DNA of 64,000 bases from Plantimonas leprariae (GTDB lineage: Bacteria > Pseudomonadota > Alphaproteobacteria > Rhizobiales > Rhizobiaceae). This document shows, one piece after another, positions 31,045 through 40,879 of the stretch. The notes under the pieces were generated by a model that worked only from the letters and a program-made list of their open reading frames with translations, was not told the origin of the DNA and ran no database searches. Numbering within the stretch: the stretch's first letter is position 1; every line of letters begins with the position of its first letter. The stretch covers positions 62,001-126,000 of the forward strand of contig NZ_VZDO01000007.1 of NCBI RefSeq assembly GCF_008802405.1, written 5' to 3'. Made by a program: the position numbers and the translations under genes.

Positions 31045-31938
31045 CTACCCCTTCACCGCGCCGGCGGTGAGGCCGGAGACGATCTTGCGCTGGAACAGGA
31101 GCACGAGGACGATCAGCGGCAGCGTCACGGTGACGGAAGCCGCCATGATCTGCCCGAACGGGTACTCGTAGCGCGACGAGCCGGAGATCAGCCCGATCGC
31201 GACTGGCACCGTGCGGTTCTCGTCGGTGAGGATGAAGGTCAACGCGAACAGGAACTCGTTCCAGGCGAGGATGAAGGCGAGGATGCCGGTGGAGGCCAGC
31301 GCCGGCCCCATCAGCGGCAGGAGGATGCGCGTCAGGATGCGCCAGTGCGAGGCGCCGTCGACGATCGCAGCCTCCTCCAGCTCGCGCGGAAATTCCCGGA
31401 TGAAGGTGGTCAGGATCCAGGTGGTGAAGGGCACCGTCGACAGCAGGTAGGTCAGGATCAGCGCGCTCGGCCGGTTGAACAGGCCGAGCCACTGCACGAG
31501 CTCGAACATGCCGGACAGCACCACGACCTGCGGAAAGATCGAGATCATCAGGATGAGGATCAGGACGAAGCGTCGCTGCGGGAAGCTGATCCGCCCGAGC
31601 GCGTAGGCGGCGGAGATGCCGAGGACGAGGGAAACCGCCGTGGTGCCGCTCGCGACGAAGACCGAGTTCAGCAGCGAGCGCATGAAGGAGGCGTTCTCGA
31701 ACAGCGCCCGGTAATGCGTGAAGTCGAAATCCGGCAGGAGCGCGCGGTCGAACAGCCGGTCGCCCTGCTTCGTCGAGGAGACGATCGCCCAGTAGTAGGG
31801 AAACAGCGTGTAGAACAGCGACAGCGCGACCGCGAGGTAGAAGAGGATGCGCTTCACCAGCCGCTGGCGGCGGAAGCTGCCAGCAGCGCGGCGGCGTGCC
31901 GAGGTCGCCGGAAGCCGCAGCGCGGCGTCCGACGCCAT
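31045..31938 (-). CDS. Sugar ABC transporter permease (MalG type)
   Basis: A 297-residue inner-membrane permease with six predicted segments. The EAA loop that contacts the ATPase reads RELEEAAIVDGASHWRILTR. The C-terminus [17 protein letters not shown] is the usual MalG-type end. Its start overlaps the MalF stop by 1 bp (TGATG). It forms the importer pore with the MalF partner. It is the last gene of the leftward SBP-MalK-MalF-MalG set. Confidence 0.93.
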   Translation of the reverse strand: MASDAALRLPATSARRRAAGSFRRQRLVKRILFYLAVALSLFYTLFPYYWAIVSSTKQGDRLFDRALLPDFDFTHYRALFENASFMRSLLNSVFVASGTTAVSLVLGISAAYALGRISFPQRRFVLILILMISIFPQVVVLSGMFELVQWLGLFNRPSALILTYLLSTVPFTTWILTTFIREFPRELEEAAIVDGASHWRILTRILLPLMGPALASTGILAFILAWNEFLFALTFILTDENRTVPVAIGLISGSSRYEYPFGQIMAASVTVTLPLIVLVLLFQRKIVSGLTAGAVKG

Positions 31939-32831
31939 CAGACTTCCCCCGCCGCGCGGTCGAGGCGAAGGAGGCCGATCAGCACGACGGCGATCAGCGC
32001 GACGATCAGGAACACCCAGGTCGAGGCCGCCGAGCCGGCGCCGAGCTCCTGGAACGAGATCAGCCGGTTTCGGGCGTAGATCGACATCGTCATGATGTTC
32101 TCGTTGCTCGCCGAGAGGATGTAGGCGAGGTCGAACATCCGGAGCGCGTCGAGCACACGGAACAGCACCGCGACGCCCAGCGCCGGGCGGAGCAGCGGCA
32201 GGGTGATCGACCAGAAGCGCTTCCAGGCCGGCACGCCGTCGACCTGCGCCGCCTCCAGGATGTCCGCCGGCATGAGCTGCAGGCCGGCGAGGATGAGGAG
32301 CACCATGAACGGCGTCGTCATCCAGACGTCGATGAAGATCGTGACGCCCATGATCAGCCAGGAGCCGGACGTCCAGGCGATGCCGCGATCGATCGCGCCC
32401 ATCTCGAACAGCGCCTTGTTCACCACGCCGAACTGGTCGTTCAGCATCCAGTCCCAGATTTTCGTCGCGACCACGACCGGGATCGACCACGGGATCAGCA
32501 TCGCCGCCCGCACCAGCCCGCGGCCGGGAATCGCCTCGTTGATCAGGAGCGCGATGCCGAGGCCGAGCAGCGTCTCGATCGCGACGGAGACCACGGTGAA
32601 GACCAGCGTGTTGCGCACCGATTGCCACCAGCTCGGATCGCCGAAGACTTCGCGGAAATTCTCGAAGCCGACCATCGAATAGGTGGCGGGATCGTCGAGA
32701 TAGGCGTCGGTGAAGGCGAAGAAGAAGGTGCGCCCGAGCGGCCAGACCGCGACGAGCAGGAGCGCCGCCGCCATCGGCGCCAGGAACAGCCAGGCGGCGC
32801 GATGGTCGCGGCGCTCGAGCTTCGTGCTCAT
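31938..32831 (-). CDS. Sugar ABC transporter permease (MalF type)
   Basis: A 297-residue inner-membrane permease with about six segments and the EAA-type loop ADILEAAQVDGVPAWKRFW. It opens with a basic head and AAWLFLAPM, typical of MalF-like subunits without the large periplasmic loop. It is coupled to both neighbours, overlapping the ATPase gene by 4 bp upstream and MalG by 1 bp downstream. Confidence 0.93.
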   Translation of the reverse strand: MSTKLERRDHRAAWLFLAPMAAALLLVAVWPLGRTFFFAFTDAYLDDPATYSMVGFENFREVFGDPSWWQSVRNTLVFTVVSVAIETLLGLGIALLINEAIPGRGLVRAAMLIPWSIPVVVATKIWDWMLNDQFGVVNKALFEMGAIDRGIAWTSGSWLIMGVTIFIDVWMTTPFMVLLILAGLQLMPADILEAAQVDGVPAWKRFWSITLPLLRPALGVAVLFRVLDALRMFDLAYILSASNENIMTMSIYARNRLISFQELGAGSAASTWVFLIVALIAVVLIGLLRLDRAAGEV

Positions 32832-33919
32832 GCCGGCACCGCCGCCGGCCGCAGTGCCGCCGACGCGCCCGGCTCCAGCCGCCGGCCGTCCGCGCCGAAC
32901 AGGAGCGCGTCCTCCGGCCGGAAAGCGAGGCCGACGCGCGCATCGATCGCGACCGCCGGCACGCGGCCGGGCAGCCGCAGCGCCCAGACGTCGTCCTCCG
33001 ACAGGCGCACATAGGCGTGGTGCTCGTGGCCGAGATCCTCGATCCGCTCCAGCGTGCCGGAGACCGCGCCCTCGCCGGCCGGGACCAGCGTCAGCGCCTC
33101 CGGGCGGACGCCGATCTCGGCGACGCCCTGCGCCGCGACCAACATCGACAGTTCCCCGGCGCCGCCCAGCACGCCGCCGGCCTCGCGGACGGCGAGGAAG
33201 TTCATGCGGGGGCTACCGATGAAGCCCGCGACGAAGCGGCTTCGCGGCGAGTGGTAGAGTTCGTGCGGCGTGCCGACCTGCTCGATGACGCCGGCGTTCA
33301 GCACGACGATCCGGTCGGCGAGCGTCATCGCCTCCACCTGGTCGTGCGTCACATAGATCGTGGTGACGCCGAGGTCCTTGTGGAGGCGCGCGATCTCGAC
33401 GCGCATCTCGGCACGAAGGTCGGTATCGAGGTTCGACAGCGGCTCGTCGAACAGGAACACCTCGGGCTTGCGGACCAGCGCCCGGCCGATGGCGACGCGC
33501 TGCCGCTGTCCGCCCGAAAGCTCGCGTGGCCGGCGCCCCATCAGGTGGTCGACCTTCAGGAGCTTCGCCACCTCCATGACCTTGGCGCGGATCGCGTCGC
33601 GCTTCAGGCCGGACGTCTCCAGCGCGAAGCCGATGTTCCGCTCGACGTTCATGTGCGGATAGAGCGCGTAGGACTGGAAGACGAAGGCGATGCCGCGCGC
33701 GGAGGCCGGCACGTCCGTCACCGCCTCGCCGTCGATCGCGACCTCGCCGGAGGAGACCGAGATCAGCCCGGCGATGAGCCGCAGCAGCGTGGACTTGCCG
33801 CAGCCGGACGGGCCGACGAAGACCACGAACTCGCCGTCGGCGACGGTGAGGTCGACGTTGCGGATGACGTCGACCGAATGAAAGCTCTTCGAGACGCCGC
33901 GAAGCTCGACCGATGCCAT
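32828..33919 (-). CDS. Sugar ABC transporter ATPase (MalK/UgpC type)
   Basis: A 363-residue ATPase with Walker [10 protein letters not shown], signature [12 protein letters not shown], Walker B VFLFDEP and switch His in YVTHDQ. A C-terminal TOBE/MalK regulatory domain follows (about residues 235-363). It energises import by the MalF and MalG proteins encoded downstream. It lies 13 bp after the solute-binding-protein gene, before the permeases, as in ThuEKFG-like or AglK-like arrangements where the ATPase order varies. Confidence 0.93.
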   Translation of the reverse strand: MASVELRGVSKSFHSVDVIRNVDLTVADGEFVVFVGPSGCGKSTLLRLIAGLISVSSGEVAIDGEAVTDVPASARGIAFVFQSYALYPHMNVERNIGFALETSGLKRDAIRAKVMEVAKLLKVDHLMGRRPRELSGGQRQRVAIGRALVRKPEVFLFDEPLSNLDTDLRAEMRVEIARLHKDLGVTTIYVTHDQVEAMTLADRIVVLNAGVIEQVGTPHELYHSPRSRFVAGFIGSPRMNFLAVREAGGVLGGAGELSMLVAAQGVAEIGVRPEALTLVPAGEGAVSGTLERIEDLGHEHHAYVRLSEDDVWALRLPGRVPAVAIDARVGLAFRPEDALLFGADGRRLEPGASAALRPAAVPA

Positions 33920-33932
33920 GCCGCCGGAGCCT

Positions 33933-35192
33933 TCAGCGGCTTTCCTTCTGCTTCTCCAGCCGCGCCGCCATCGACTTCAGGCCCCCAGGGATGTCGCCGC
34001 CGGTCAGCATGTCGTGGACGCCGCGATAGAAGGTCTGCGACACGCGGTTGTAGCTGGAGCCGGTATAGCCGGAGGGACGCGTCGCCGCGTCCTGGAAGGC
34101 GACGGTGTTGTCCTTCAGGAACGGCAGCTTCTTCAGGATGTCGGGGTCCTGGTAGAGCCTGGTGATCGAGGGATTGTAGGCCCCGTCGACGGCGCGGATC
34201 TTCTGCATCTCCGGGCCGGTGATATAGCGCACGAAGCTCGCCGCGGCGTCGGGATGCGCCGAGTATTTCGAGATCGCGACGTACATCGGCCCGAGGCAGC
34301 CGCTCGACTTCTGGCCTTCCTTGCCGACCGGCAGCGGCATGACGCCGACCTTGCCCGCGACCTTCGAGCCGTCGCCGTTCGAGGTACCCCAGACATAGGG
34401 CCAGTTGCGGTGGAACACCGAGTTGCCCGCCTCGAACACCGCGCGGGACGCCTCTTCGTCGTAGTTCAACGTGCCTTCCGGACTGATCGAGCCGATCCAG
34501 TCCTTCGCCTTCCCGATCGCCTCGGCCGCCGCCGGATTGTCGATCGTCACCTTGCCGTCCGGGTCGATGATCGTGCCGCCGCCGTTGGAGGCGACGAGCT
34601 CGATCGCGTCGCAGGTCAGGCCCTCGTAGCTCTTCGCCTGCCAGGTATAGCCCCACATGTCGGCGCTGCCGGCCGCGCGCTCCTTGTCCTGGATCGTCTT
34701 GGCGTCGCTCGCCAGCTCGTCCCAGGTCTTCGGCGGCTGCATGCCGTATTTGTCGAGGAGGTCCTTGCGGTAGTACATCAGGCCGACGTCCATATACATC
34801 GGCATCGAGATCAGCTTGCCGTCGAGGAGGCCGGCGTCGAGCGTCGCCTTGATGTGCTGGTCCTGCTCTTCCTTCGGCACGAGCGTCGAAAGGTCGAGGA
34901 GGTTGTTCTTGAAGATGCCGAGCCAGATCACGTCGAGGAACAGGACGTCGACGTCCGTCGATTTCGCCGCGAGAAGCTGCTGGAACAGCGGGATCGCGTC
35001 GTCGAGCTGCGCCGGCATCTTGTTGATGTTGGCGGTGTTGCCAGTCTTCTCGCCCCAGTTCTTCGCCGCCTTGACGCAGAGGTCGTAGTCGGTCGCACCG
35101 CAGAACATGGTGATCGTCTCGGCCTTCGCGCCGCCCGCCGCCGCCATTGGAACGAGCACGGAAGCGCAAAGCGCCAGGGTCTTCCAGGACAT
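33933..35192 (-). CDS. Sugar ABC transporter solute-binding protein (family 1)
   Basis: A 419-residue periplasmic binding protein with a Sec signal (MSWKTLALCASVLVPMAAA, cut near GAKA). The mature part begins ETITMFCGATDYDLCVKAA, with two close Cys that may form a disulfide. It keeps the SBP_bac_1 features VDVLFLDVIWLG, PMYMDVGLMYYRKDLLDKYG and PKTWDELASDAK. The resemblance is to trehalose/maltose/sucrose-type binding proteins, but the ligand cannot be assigned. It is the first gene of the leftward importer operon and divergent from the Gfo/Idh cluster, with which it shares a 286-bp control region. Confidence 0.9.
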   Translation of the reverse strand: MSWKTLALCASVLVPMAAAGGAKAETITMFCGATDYDLCVKAAKNWGEKTGNTANINKMPAQLDDAIPLFQQLLAAKSTDVDVLFLDVIWLGIFKNNLLDLSTLVPKEEQDQHIKATLDAGLLDGKLISMPMYMDVGLMYYRKDLLDKYGMQPPKTWDELASDAKTIQDKERAAGSADMWGYTWQAKSYEGLTCDAIELVASNGGGTIIDPDGKVTIDNPAAAEAIGKAKDWIGSISPEGTLNYDEEASRAVFEAGNSVFHRNWPYVWGTSNGDGSKVAGKVGVMPLPVGKEGQKSSGCLGPMYVAISKYSAHPDAAASFVRYITGPEMQKIRAVDGAYNPSITRLYQDPDILKKLPFLKDNTVAFQDAATRPSGYTGSSYNRVSQTFYRGVHDMLTGGDIPGGLKSMAARLEKQKESR

Positions 35193-35439
35193 CGCGATCT
35201 CCCGCCGTCGACTCGAATCACCGCCATCGCCGGCGGCTCGGCACACCGGGAGGAAGTAGGAGCGAAGCTTACGGCGGTGGTCAAGAGTTGGTCTTGCGAA
35301 TTTTTGAGCGCCGTCCGGAACCGCCCCGTTTCTATGCAGCCCGCTTCCGCTTTTCCATTGCAAGCCGGCTGTCGGAGTGGTCACAAGCTGCATAGGCGTC
35401 GGATTTTCGGTTGACGCACCATACCAATCCATACCAAGC

Positions 35440-35450
35440 TTGTCCGACAA
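35440..35450. promoter_or_regulatory. Palindromic operator TTGTCCGACAA, FadR/GntR-like
   Basis: A perfect inverted repeat (5-bp arms around a central C) lies 28 bp before the Gfo/Idh start. A possible -35 element TTGACG (35411-35416) and a tandem CCATACCA repeat (35419-35426, 35429-35436) lie just upstream, so the palindrome would fall near the transcription start, a repressor position. TTGTCnGACAA is the kind of site bound by FCD-type GntR regulators. The same 11 bp recur upstream of soxB at 57353-57363. Confidence 0.5.
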
Positions 35451-35478
35451 CTTGCGTCGCGTGGGGTCATCGAACGGC

Positions 35479-36639
35479 ATGCGGGTCGGAATCATCGGGC
35501 TCGGGCATCGGCTCGGCTATCTCGGTTACGTCTTCCGCGCGATCGACGAGAGCTTCGAGATCGCCGGCTACGTCGACCCCGCGCCGGCCGGCCTGGCCGA
35601 GCTCGAAGCGAAGGGCGTCTCCGCCGGCCGGCAGTACGCCTCGCCCGCCGAGCTGATCGCGGGCGAGCGTCTCGACCTTCTGATGATCGGCTCGCCGAAC
35701 CACCTGCATCTCGACCACATCAGGATCGGGCTGGAAGCCGGCCTCAAGGTCTTCTGCGAGAAGCCGATCGTCACCACGATCGAGGACAGCCTGGAACTCG
35801 CGGGCCTCATGGGACGGCACGGCCACGAGCGGCTGATGGTCGGCCTCGTGCTGCGCTATTCGCCGCTCTACCGCGACCTCCGTGCGGCGCAAGGCGCAGG
35901 CCTCCTCGGCGACGTCGTGTCGATCGAGGCGTCCGAGCATATCGAGCCCTATCACGGCGCCTTCTTCATGCGCGACTGGCGGCGCTACGAGCGTTATTCC
36001 GGCTCGTTCATGCTGGAGAAGTGCTGCCACGACCTCGACCTCTACAACGGGGTCGCGGGCGCGCGGCCGGAACGGGTGGCTAGCTTCGGCGGCCGCAAGA
36101 GCTTCGTGCCCGCGAACGACCCGGCGAAGGAAGGCGTCAACGACCTCGAGCTCTTCTACCGCAAGCCGAGCGGCTGGGAATCGACCGATAAGGTGTTCGA
36201 TTCCGATGCCGACATCATCGACTACCAGGTGGCGATCGTCGAATACGCCAACGGCGTCGGCATGAACTTCCACACGAACCTCAACGTGCCGGACCAGTTC
36301 CGCCGCTTCTGCGTCATCGGCTCGCGCGGCATGGCGGAGGGCGACTTCGTGCGCGGCTATCTCGACGTGCACCGCATGCTGACCGGCGAGAAGGCGGTGT
36401 CGAACCGCTACGCCAACGAGACTGCCCTGTCGCAGCATTACGGTGCCGACGAGCAGATGGCGGCCGACATCGTCGCGCACCTGCAGCAGGGCGTCGACCT
36501 GCCCGTCTCGACGCAGGATGCGCTGGAGGCCGGCATCCTCGCGCTCTCGATGGACGAAGCGCGGGCGAAGCGCTCCGTCGTCGATCTCCGGCCCGTCTGG
36601 GACCGCTTCGACGAAGCGCTCCTCCGCCGGGCCGCCTGA
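35479..36639 (+). CDS. Gfo/Idh/MocA family oxidoreductase
   Basis: A 386-residue NAD(P)-dependent dehydrogenase. The N-terminal Rossmann motif is MRVGIIGLGHRLGYLG, and the conserved EKPIV (residues 94-98 or so) carries the catalytic Lys. The C-terminal alpha/beta domain has YSGSFMLEKCCHDLDLYN, whose His is typical of this family. It probably oxidises or reduces a sugar or cyclitol at a keto/hydroxyl carbon. ATG 35479 begins the Rossmann strand directly. It is the first gene of the rightward cluster that includes an ABC importer, so it likely acts on the imported compound. Confidence 0.9.
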   Translation: MRVGIIGLGHRLGYLGYVFRAIDESFEIAGYVDPAPAGLAELEAKGVSAGRQYASPAELIAGERLDLLMIGSPNHLHLDHIRIGLEAGLKVFCEKPIVTTIEDSLELAGLMGRHGHERLMVGLVLRYSPLYRDLRAAQGAGLLGDVVSIEASEHIEPYHGAFFMRDWRRYERYSGSFMLEKCCHDLDLYNGVAGARPERVASFGGRKSFVPANDPAKEGVNDLELFYRKPSGWESTDKVFDSDADIIDYQVAIVEYANGVGMNFHTNLNVPDQFRRFCVIGSRGMAEGDFVRGYLDVHRMLTGEKAVSNRYANETALSQHYGADEQMAADIVAHLQQGVDLPVSTQDALEAGILALSMDEARAKRSVVDLRPVWDRFDEALLRRAA

Positions 36640-36647
36640 GCGGCGCC

Positions 36648-37541
36648 GTGGGAGCCCTGTTCGACAAGCGCGGCGCGACGGTCTTCGCCTTCGCCCTTCT
36701 GGCTCCCGCGACGCTCTACCTCGCGCTGATCGTCGCCTATCCGCTGGTCGAGACCGGCATCCTGTCCTTCACCGACGCCTCGCTGAAGCGGACCACCAAC
36801 TGGGTCGGTTTCGTCAACTACGCCAGGATCTTCAACGAGACCTTCGCCGACGTGGTGGTGCGCACCTTCGTCTGGACCTTCTTCTCGGTGCTGCTGAAGA
36901 TGATCATCGGCACCTGCGGCGCGGTGCTGCTCAACGCCGCCGTGCCCGGCCGCACGCTGTTCCGCATCCTCACCATGCCGCCCTGGATCGTGCCGATGGC
37001 GATCGGCATCTTCATGTGGGGCTGGATGTACAACGGCCAGTTCGGCATGATCTCCGGCGTCCTGCAGAACCTCGGGCTGGTCGGCGGGCCGGTCGCCTTC
37101 CTCGCCTACGGCACCAGCGCCTTCTGGGCGACCATCGTCACCGATGTCTGGATCGGCGTGCCGCTCGTCACGCTGTACCTCCTCGCCGCCATGCAGGCGA
37201 TCCCGCAGGACCTCTACGAGGCCGCCTGGACCGACGGTGCAGGCCGCTTCTACCGCTTCCGCCGCATCACCCTGCCGCTGATCGTGCCGGCGATGATCAC
37301 CATGTCGATGATCTCGCTGATCTCCACCTTCAATTCCTTCGATATCATCTGGATCCTGACGAAGGGCGGCCCGTCGGGATCGACCACGACCATGATCATC
37401 GACACCTACAAGACCGCGATCGGCTCGTACAAATACGGCGAAGGCGCCGCGCGGGCGGTGCTGATCTGCCTGTTCCTGTCGGTGTTCTGCTACTTCTACT
37501 TCCGCGTCACCAGCCGCCTGTCGACGGAGCCGGCGCGATGA
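36648..37541 (+). CDS. Sugar ABC transporter permease (MalF type)
   Basis: A 297-residue inner-membrane permease with GTG start, six membrane segments and the EAA loop IPQDLYEAAWTDGAGRFYRF. It starts 8 bp after the Gfo/Idh stop and overlaps the next permease by 4 bp (ATGA), so translation is coupled. It forms the pore of the second sugar importer in the window. Confidence 0.93.
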   Translation: MGALFDKRGATVFAFALLAPATLYLALIVAYPLVETGILSFTDASLKRTTNWVGFVNYARIFNETFADVVVRTFVWTFFSVLLKMIIGTCGAVLLNAAVPGRTLFRILTMPPWIVPMAIGIFMWGWMYNGQFGMISGVLQNLGLVGGPVAFLAYGTSAFWATIVTDVWIGVPLVTLYLLAAMQAIPQDLYEAAWTDGAGRFYRFRRITLPLIVPAMITMSMISLISTFNSFDIIWILTKGGPSGSTTTMIIDTYKTAIGSYKYGEGAARAVLICLFLSVFCYFYFRVTSRLSTEPAR

Positions 37542-38398
37542 GCGGGCGGCCGGCGCTGATCAACCGCTATCGCTGGTGGGAGACGATCCTCATCTACGGC
37601 GGCATCGCGGTCTTCCTCGCCTTCCTGCTGGCGCCCTTCGTCGAAGGCTTCCTCGTCTCGCTGAAACCGCTCAGCCTCCTGTTCTCCTCGCCCTATCGCT
37701 TCTGGCCCGAGAATGGCTCCTTCGCCGCCTACCGGACGATGTGGCAGAGCGTGCCGGGCTTCGGCTGGTACATCTTCAACTCCTTCCTGATCTCCTTCAC
37801 CGCGACCGCGGTCGTCCTCCTTCTCGTCGTGCCGGCGGCCTACGTCTTCGCGCGCTTCCCCTTTCGTGGCCGGGGTCCGCTGCTCGGGATATTCCTCGCA
37901 GTGAACATGTTCTCCGGCGCGGTGCTGCTGATCCCGCTCTACCGGCTGATGCGCTCGCTCGGCCTCCTCAACACCTACTTCGCGATGATCGTGCCGGGCG
38001 TCGCCTTTCTCATCCCCTCCGCCGTCTGGCTGCTTCGCACCTACATGCTGCGCATCCCGCGCGAGCTGGAGGAGGCGGCCTATGTCGACGGGGCGAGCTA
38101 CCTCTACACGTTTCGCCGGGTGATCCTGCCGCTCGCGATGCCGGGCATCGTCGTCGTCACGATCACGACATTCATCGGCTCCTACGCGCAGCAGTTCATC
38201 TACGCGCTGACGTTCAATTCCAAGACGGAATACATGCCGCTGCCGGTCGGCCTCTTCGGCTATTTCGGCAAGCAGGAGGTGATCTGGAACGAGCTGATGG
38301 CGGCGAGCTTCGTCGGCATCCTGCCCGCGCTCGTCGTGATCTTTCTCCTGCAGCGCTACCTCGTCGCCGGCCTCACAGCGGGGGCGGTGAAGCAGTGA
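37538..38398 (+). CDS. Sugar ABC transporter permease (MalG type)
   Basis: A 286-residue inner-membrane permease with EAA loop [20 protein letters not shown] and the MalG-type C-terminus [12 protein letters not shown]. It pairs with the preceding MalF-type protein. The ATG lies in the stop of the upstream gene. The next gene encodes the binding protein after a 38-bp gap. Confidence 0.93.
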   Translation: MSGRPALINRYRWWETILIYGGIAVFLAFLLAPFVEGFLVSLKPLSLLFSSPYRFWPENGSFAAYRTMWQSVPGFGWYIFNSFLISFTATAVVLLLVVPAAYVFARFPFRGRGPLLGIFLAVNMFSGAVLLIPLYRLMRSLGLLNTYFAMIVPGVAFLIPSAVWLLRTYMLRIPRELEEAAYVDGASYLYTFRRVILPLAMPGIVVVTITTFIGSYAQQFIYALTFNSKTEYMPLPVGLFGYFGKQEVIWNELMAASFVGILPALVVIFLLQRYLVAGLTAGAVKQ

Positions 38399-38436
38399 CC
38401 ACCCTTCCCTGTTCCCGACTGTCGGAGACCGTGAAA

Positions 38437-39660
38437 ATGCGAACCAGCCTATCCCTTCTCGCGGGCGCCGCGGCGCTCCTCGCCTCGGCGGCCTTGCCCT
38501 CCGCGGCGAGCGCGGCCGATATCTCGTTCATCTATTGCGGCGACGCGATCAACCCGGTCCACGACAAGGCCTTCAAGGAGTGGAACGAGAAGAACCCGGA
38601 CTCGAAGGTCGCGCCGGAACTCGTCGGCTGGGAGCAGTGCCAGGACAAGGCGACGACCCTCGCCGCCGCCGGCAACCCGGTCGGCCTCGCCTATGTCGGC
38701 TCGCGCACGCTGAAGCAGTTCGCCCAGAACGACCTCATCGTGCCGATCCCGATGACGGACGAGGAGAAGAAGAGCTACCAGCCGCACATCGTCGACACCG
38801 TCACCTTCGACGACCAGCAGTGGGGCGTGCCGATCGCCTTCTCCACCAAGGCGCTGTTCTGGAACAAGGAGCTGTTCGAGAAGGCCGGACTCGACCCGGA
38901 AAAGCCGCCGAAGACCTGGGCCGAAGAGATCGCCTTCGCCAAGCAGATCAAGGAGAAGACCGGCATCGCCGGCTACGGCCTGCCCGCCAAGACGTTCGAC
39001 AACACCATGCACCAGTTCCTGCACTACGTGTACACGAACGACGGCAAGGTGACGGACGCGGACGGCAACGTCACGCTCGACAGCCCGCAGATCCTCGCGG
39101 CGCTCCAAGCGGTGAAGGACATCACGCCGTACTCGGAAGAGGGCCCGACCGCCTACGAGCAGAACGAGGTCCGCGCCATCTTCCTCGACGGCAAGGCCGG
39201 CATGATCCAGAACTCCACCGGCGCGATCAGCCGCTTGGAAGGCACCAAGCTGAAGTGGGGCGTCGCGAACCTGCCGCTCGGGCCGGACGCGAAAGGCCCG
39301 GGCACGCTCCTGATCACCGACAGCCTCGCCGTCTTCAAGGGCACCGGCATGGAGGACAAGGCGATCGAGTTCGCCAAGTTCATCACCGAGCCGAAGCGGC
39401 AGGAGGAATACGAGCTGCAGGGCAACGACGGCCTCGTGCCGCTGCGCCCGTCCGCCACCGTCGACGAGTTCGTCGCGAAGCATCCGGCCTGGAAGCCCTT
39501 CGTCGAGGGAATCCAGTACGGCGGTCCGGAGCCGCTGTTCACCGACTACAAGGGCTTCCAGGACGCGATGATCGCGATGGTCCAGTCGGTCGTGACCGGC
39601 AAGGCGAGCCCGGAGGACGCCTTGAAGAAGGCGGCCGCCGACGTCGAGCAGTACAAGTAG
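38437..39660 (+). CDS. Sugar ABC transporter solute-binding protein (family 1)
   Basis: A 407-residue periplasmic protein with a Sec signal ending near PSAASA. The mature protein begins [20 protein letters not shown] and has the SBP_bac_1 features [33 protein letters not shown] and [19 protein letters not shown] lies 9 nt before ATG 38437. The ligand is unknown; the downstream GH20 hexosaminidase suggests an amino-sugar-containing oligosaccharide or glycoside. A strong hairpin after the gene may raise its expression over the ATPase gene that follows. Confidence 0.92.
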   Translation: MRTSLSLLAGAAALLASAALPSAASAADISFIYCGDAINPVHDKAFKEWNEKNPDSKVAPELVGWEQCQDKATTLAAAGNPVGLAYVGSRTLKQFAQNDLIVPIPMTDEEKKSYQPHIVDTVTFDDQQWGVPIAFSTKALFWNKELFEKAGLDPEKPPKTWAEEIAFAKQIKEKTGIAGYGLPAKTFDNTMHQFLHYVYTNDGKVTDADGNVTLDSPQILAALQAVKDITPYSEEGPTAYEQNEVRAIFLDGKAGMIQNSTGAISRLEGTKLKWGVANLPLGPDAKGPGTLLITDSLAVFKGTGMEDKAIEFAKFITEPKRQEEYELQGNDGLVPLRPSATVDEFVAKHPAWKPFVEGIQYGGPEPLFTDYKGFQDAMIAMVQSVVTGKASPEDALKKAAADVEQYK

Positions 39661-39669
39661 CATCGAGCC

Positions 39670-39696
39670 GGGCTGCGGGGCTCGCCCCCGCAGCCC
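39670..39696 (+). terminator. Intra-operon hairpin after the SBP gene
   Basis: A perfect 10-bp stem, GGGCTGCGGG with CCCGCAGCCC, and a 7-nt loop lie 9 bp after the binding-protein stop, followed by ATTTCCCCC rather than a T-run. It fits a partial terminator or 3'-end stabiliser that lets the binding protein be made in excess over the ATPase downstream. Confidence 0.6.
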
Positions 39697-39740
39697 ATTT
39701 CCCCCATCGGCCACCCCGCTCGGCGACCGGAGAACATGGA

Positions 39741-40877
39741 TTGGGACAGCTAGCCCTCGCCAAGGTGCGGAAATCCTACGACGCGCTCGAAGTGATCAAG
39801 GGCGTCGACCTCCACGTCCGCGACGGCGAGTTCGTCGTGTTCGTCGGACCGTCCGGCTGCGGCAAGTCCACACTGCTCCGCATGATTGCGGGCCTCGAGG
39901 ACATCACGGCCGGCGAGATCGCCATCGACGGCCGCAAGGTCAACGACCTGCCGCCGGTGAAGCGCGGCATCGCGATGGTGTTCCAGTCTTACGCGCTTTA
40001 CCCGCACATGAGCGTCTTCGAGAACATCGCCTTCCCCTTGCGGGTCGAGAAGATGGCCGAGGACAAGCTCAGGGCGCGGGTGGAGCGCGCGGCGCGCATC
40101 CTCCACCTCGACGCGCGGCTGGAGCAGCGGCCGGGCCAGCTTTCCGGCGGCCAGCGCCAACGCGTCGCGATCGGCCGCGCGATCGTGCGGGAGCCGAAGA
40201 TCTTCCTGTTCGACGAGCCGCTGTCGAACCTCGACGCGGCGCTCAGGTCCGACATGCGGATCGAGCTCGCCAAGCTCCATCGCGAGCTGAAGGCGACGAT
40301 GATCTACGTCACGCACGACCAGATCGAGGCGATGACCATGGCCGACCGCATTGTCGTCCTCGACGGCGGCCACATCGCCCAGACCGGCGCGCCGCTGGAG
40401 CTTTACCACAAGCCGGACAACGTCTTCGTCGCCGGCTTCATCGGAAATCCGAAGATGAACATGCTGCCCGTCGCCTGTACCGCTGCGAGCGAGGCCGGCC
40501 TCGAAGTCGACCTGATGGGCCAGAAGGCGACGATCCCCGTCGCGCCGGACGCCAACGCCGTCGGCCGTACGCTGACGCTCGGCATCCGGCCGGAGCACGT
40601 CCAGGCCGGCGAAGGCGACTTCCGCCTGTCCATGATGCCGACCGTCATCGAGCGTCTCGGCGCGCACACGGTCGCCTATGCGGCGCTGGGCGGCGCGGAG
40701 GCCGAGAACTTCTGCGCCATCCTGCCGGGCACCGCGGCGGTGCGCCCCGGCGAGGCGATCGAGGCCGGCATCCGCGCCGGCGACTGCCACCTCTTCGACG
40801 AGAAGGGGATGGCCTTCGAGCGGCGCGTCGATCTCACCGACGTCGATCTCGCGATCATGAAGGCGGCCGCCGCCTGA
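39741..40877 (+). CDS. Sugar ABC transporter ATPase (MalK/UgpC type)
   Basis: A 378-residue ATPase with Walker [10 protein letters not shown], signature [12 protein letters not shown], Walker B IFLFDEP and switch His in YVTHDQ, plus a C-terminal TOBE-type regulatory domain (from about 240). The start is TTG 39741: GGAG lies 8 nt upstream, and the protein begins [15 protein letters not shown] as MalK proteins do. A nearby ATG (39736) is out of frame and stops after five codons. It completes the importer encoded by the three upstream transport genes. Confidence 0.93.
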   Translation: MGQLALAKVRKSYDALEVIKGVDLHVRDGEFVVFVGPSGCGKSTLLRMIAGLEDITAGEIAIDGRKVNDLPPVKRGIAMVFQSYALYPHMSVFENIAFPLRVEKMAEDKLRARVERAARILHLDARLEQRPGQLSGGQRQRVAIGRAIVREPKIFLFDEPLSNLDAALRSDMRIELAKLHRELKATMIYVTHDQIEAMTMADRIVVLDGGHIAQTGAPLELYHKPDNVFVAGFIGNPKMNMLPVACTAASEAGLEVDLMGQKATIPVAPDANAVGRTLTLGIRPEHVQAGEGDFRLSMMPTVIERLGAHTVAYAALGGAEAENFCAILPGTAAVRPGEAIEAGIRAGDCHLFDEKGMAFERRVDLTDVDLAIMKAAAA

Positions 40878-40879
40878 GG

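Noticed and set aside
39736-39753. ATG as the start of the malK gene
   Set aside because: It is out of frame with the ATPase and meets a stop after five codons; TTG 39741 has a well-placed ribosome site and gives the normal N-terminus.
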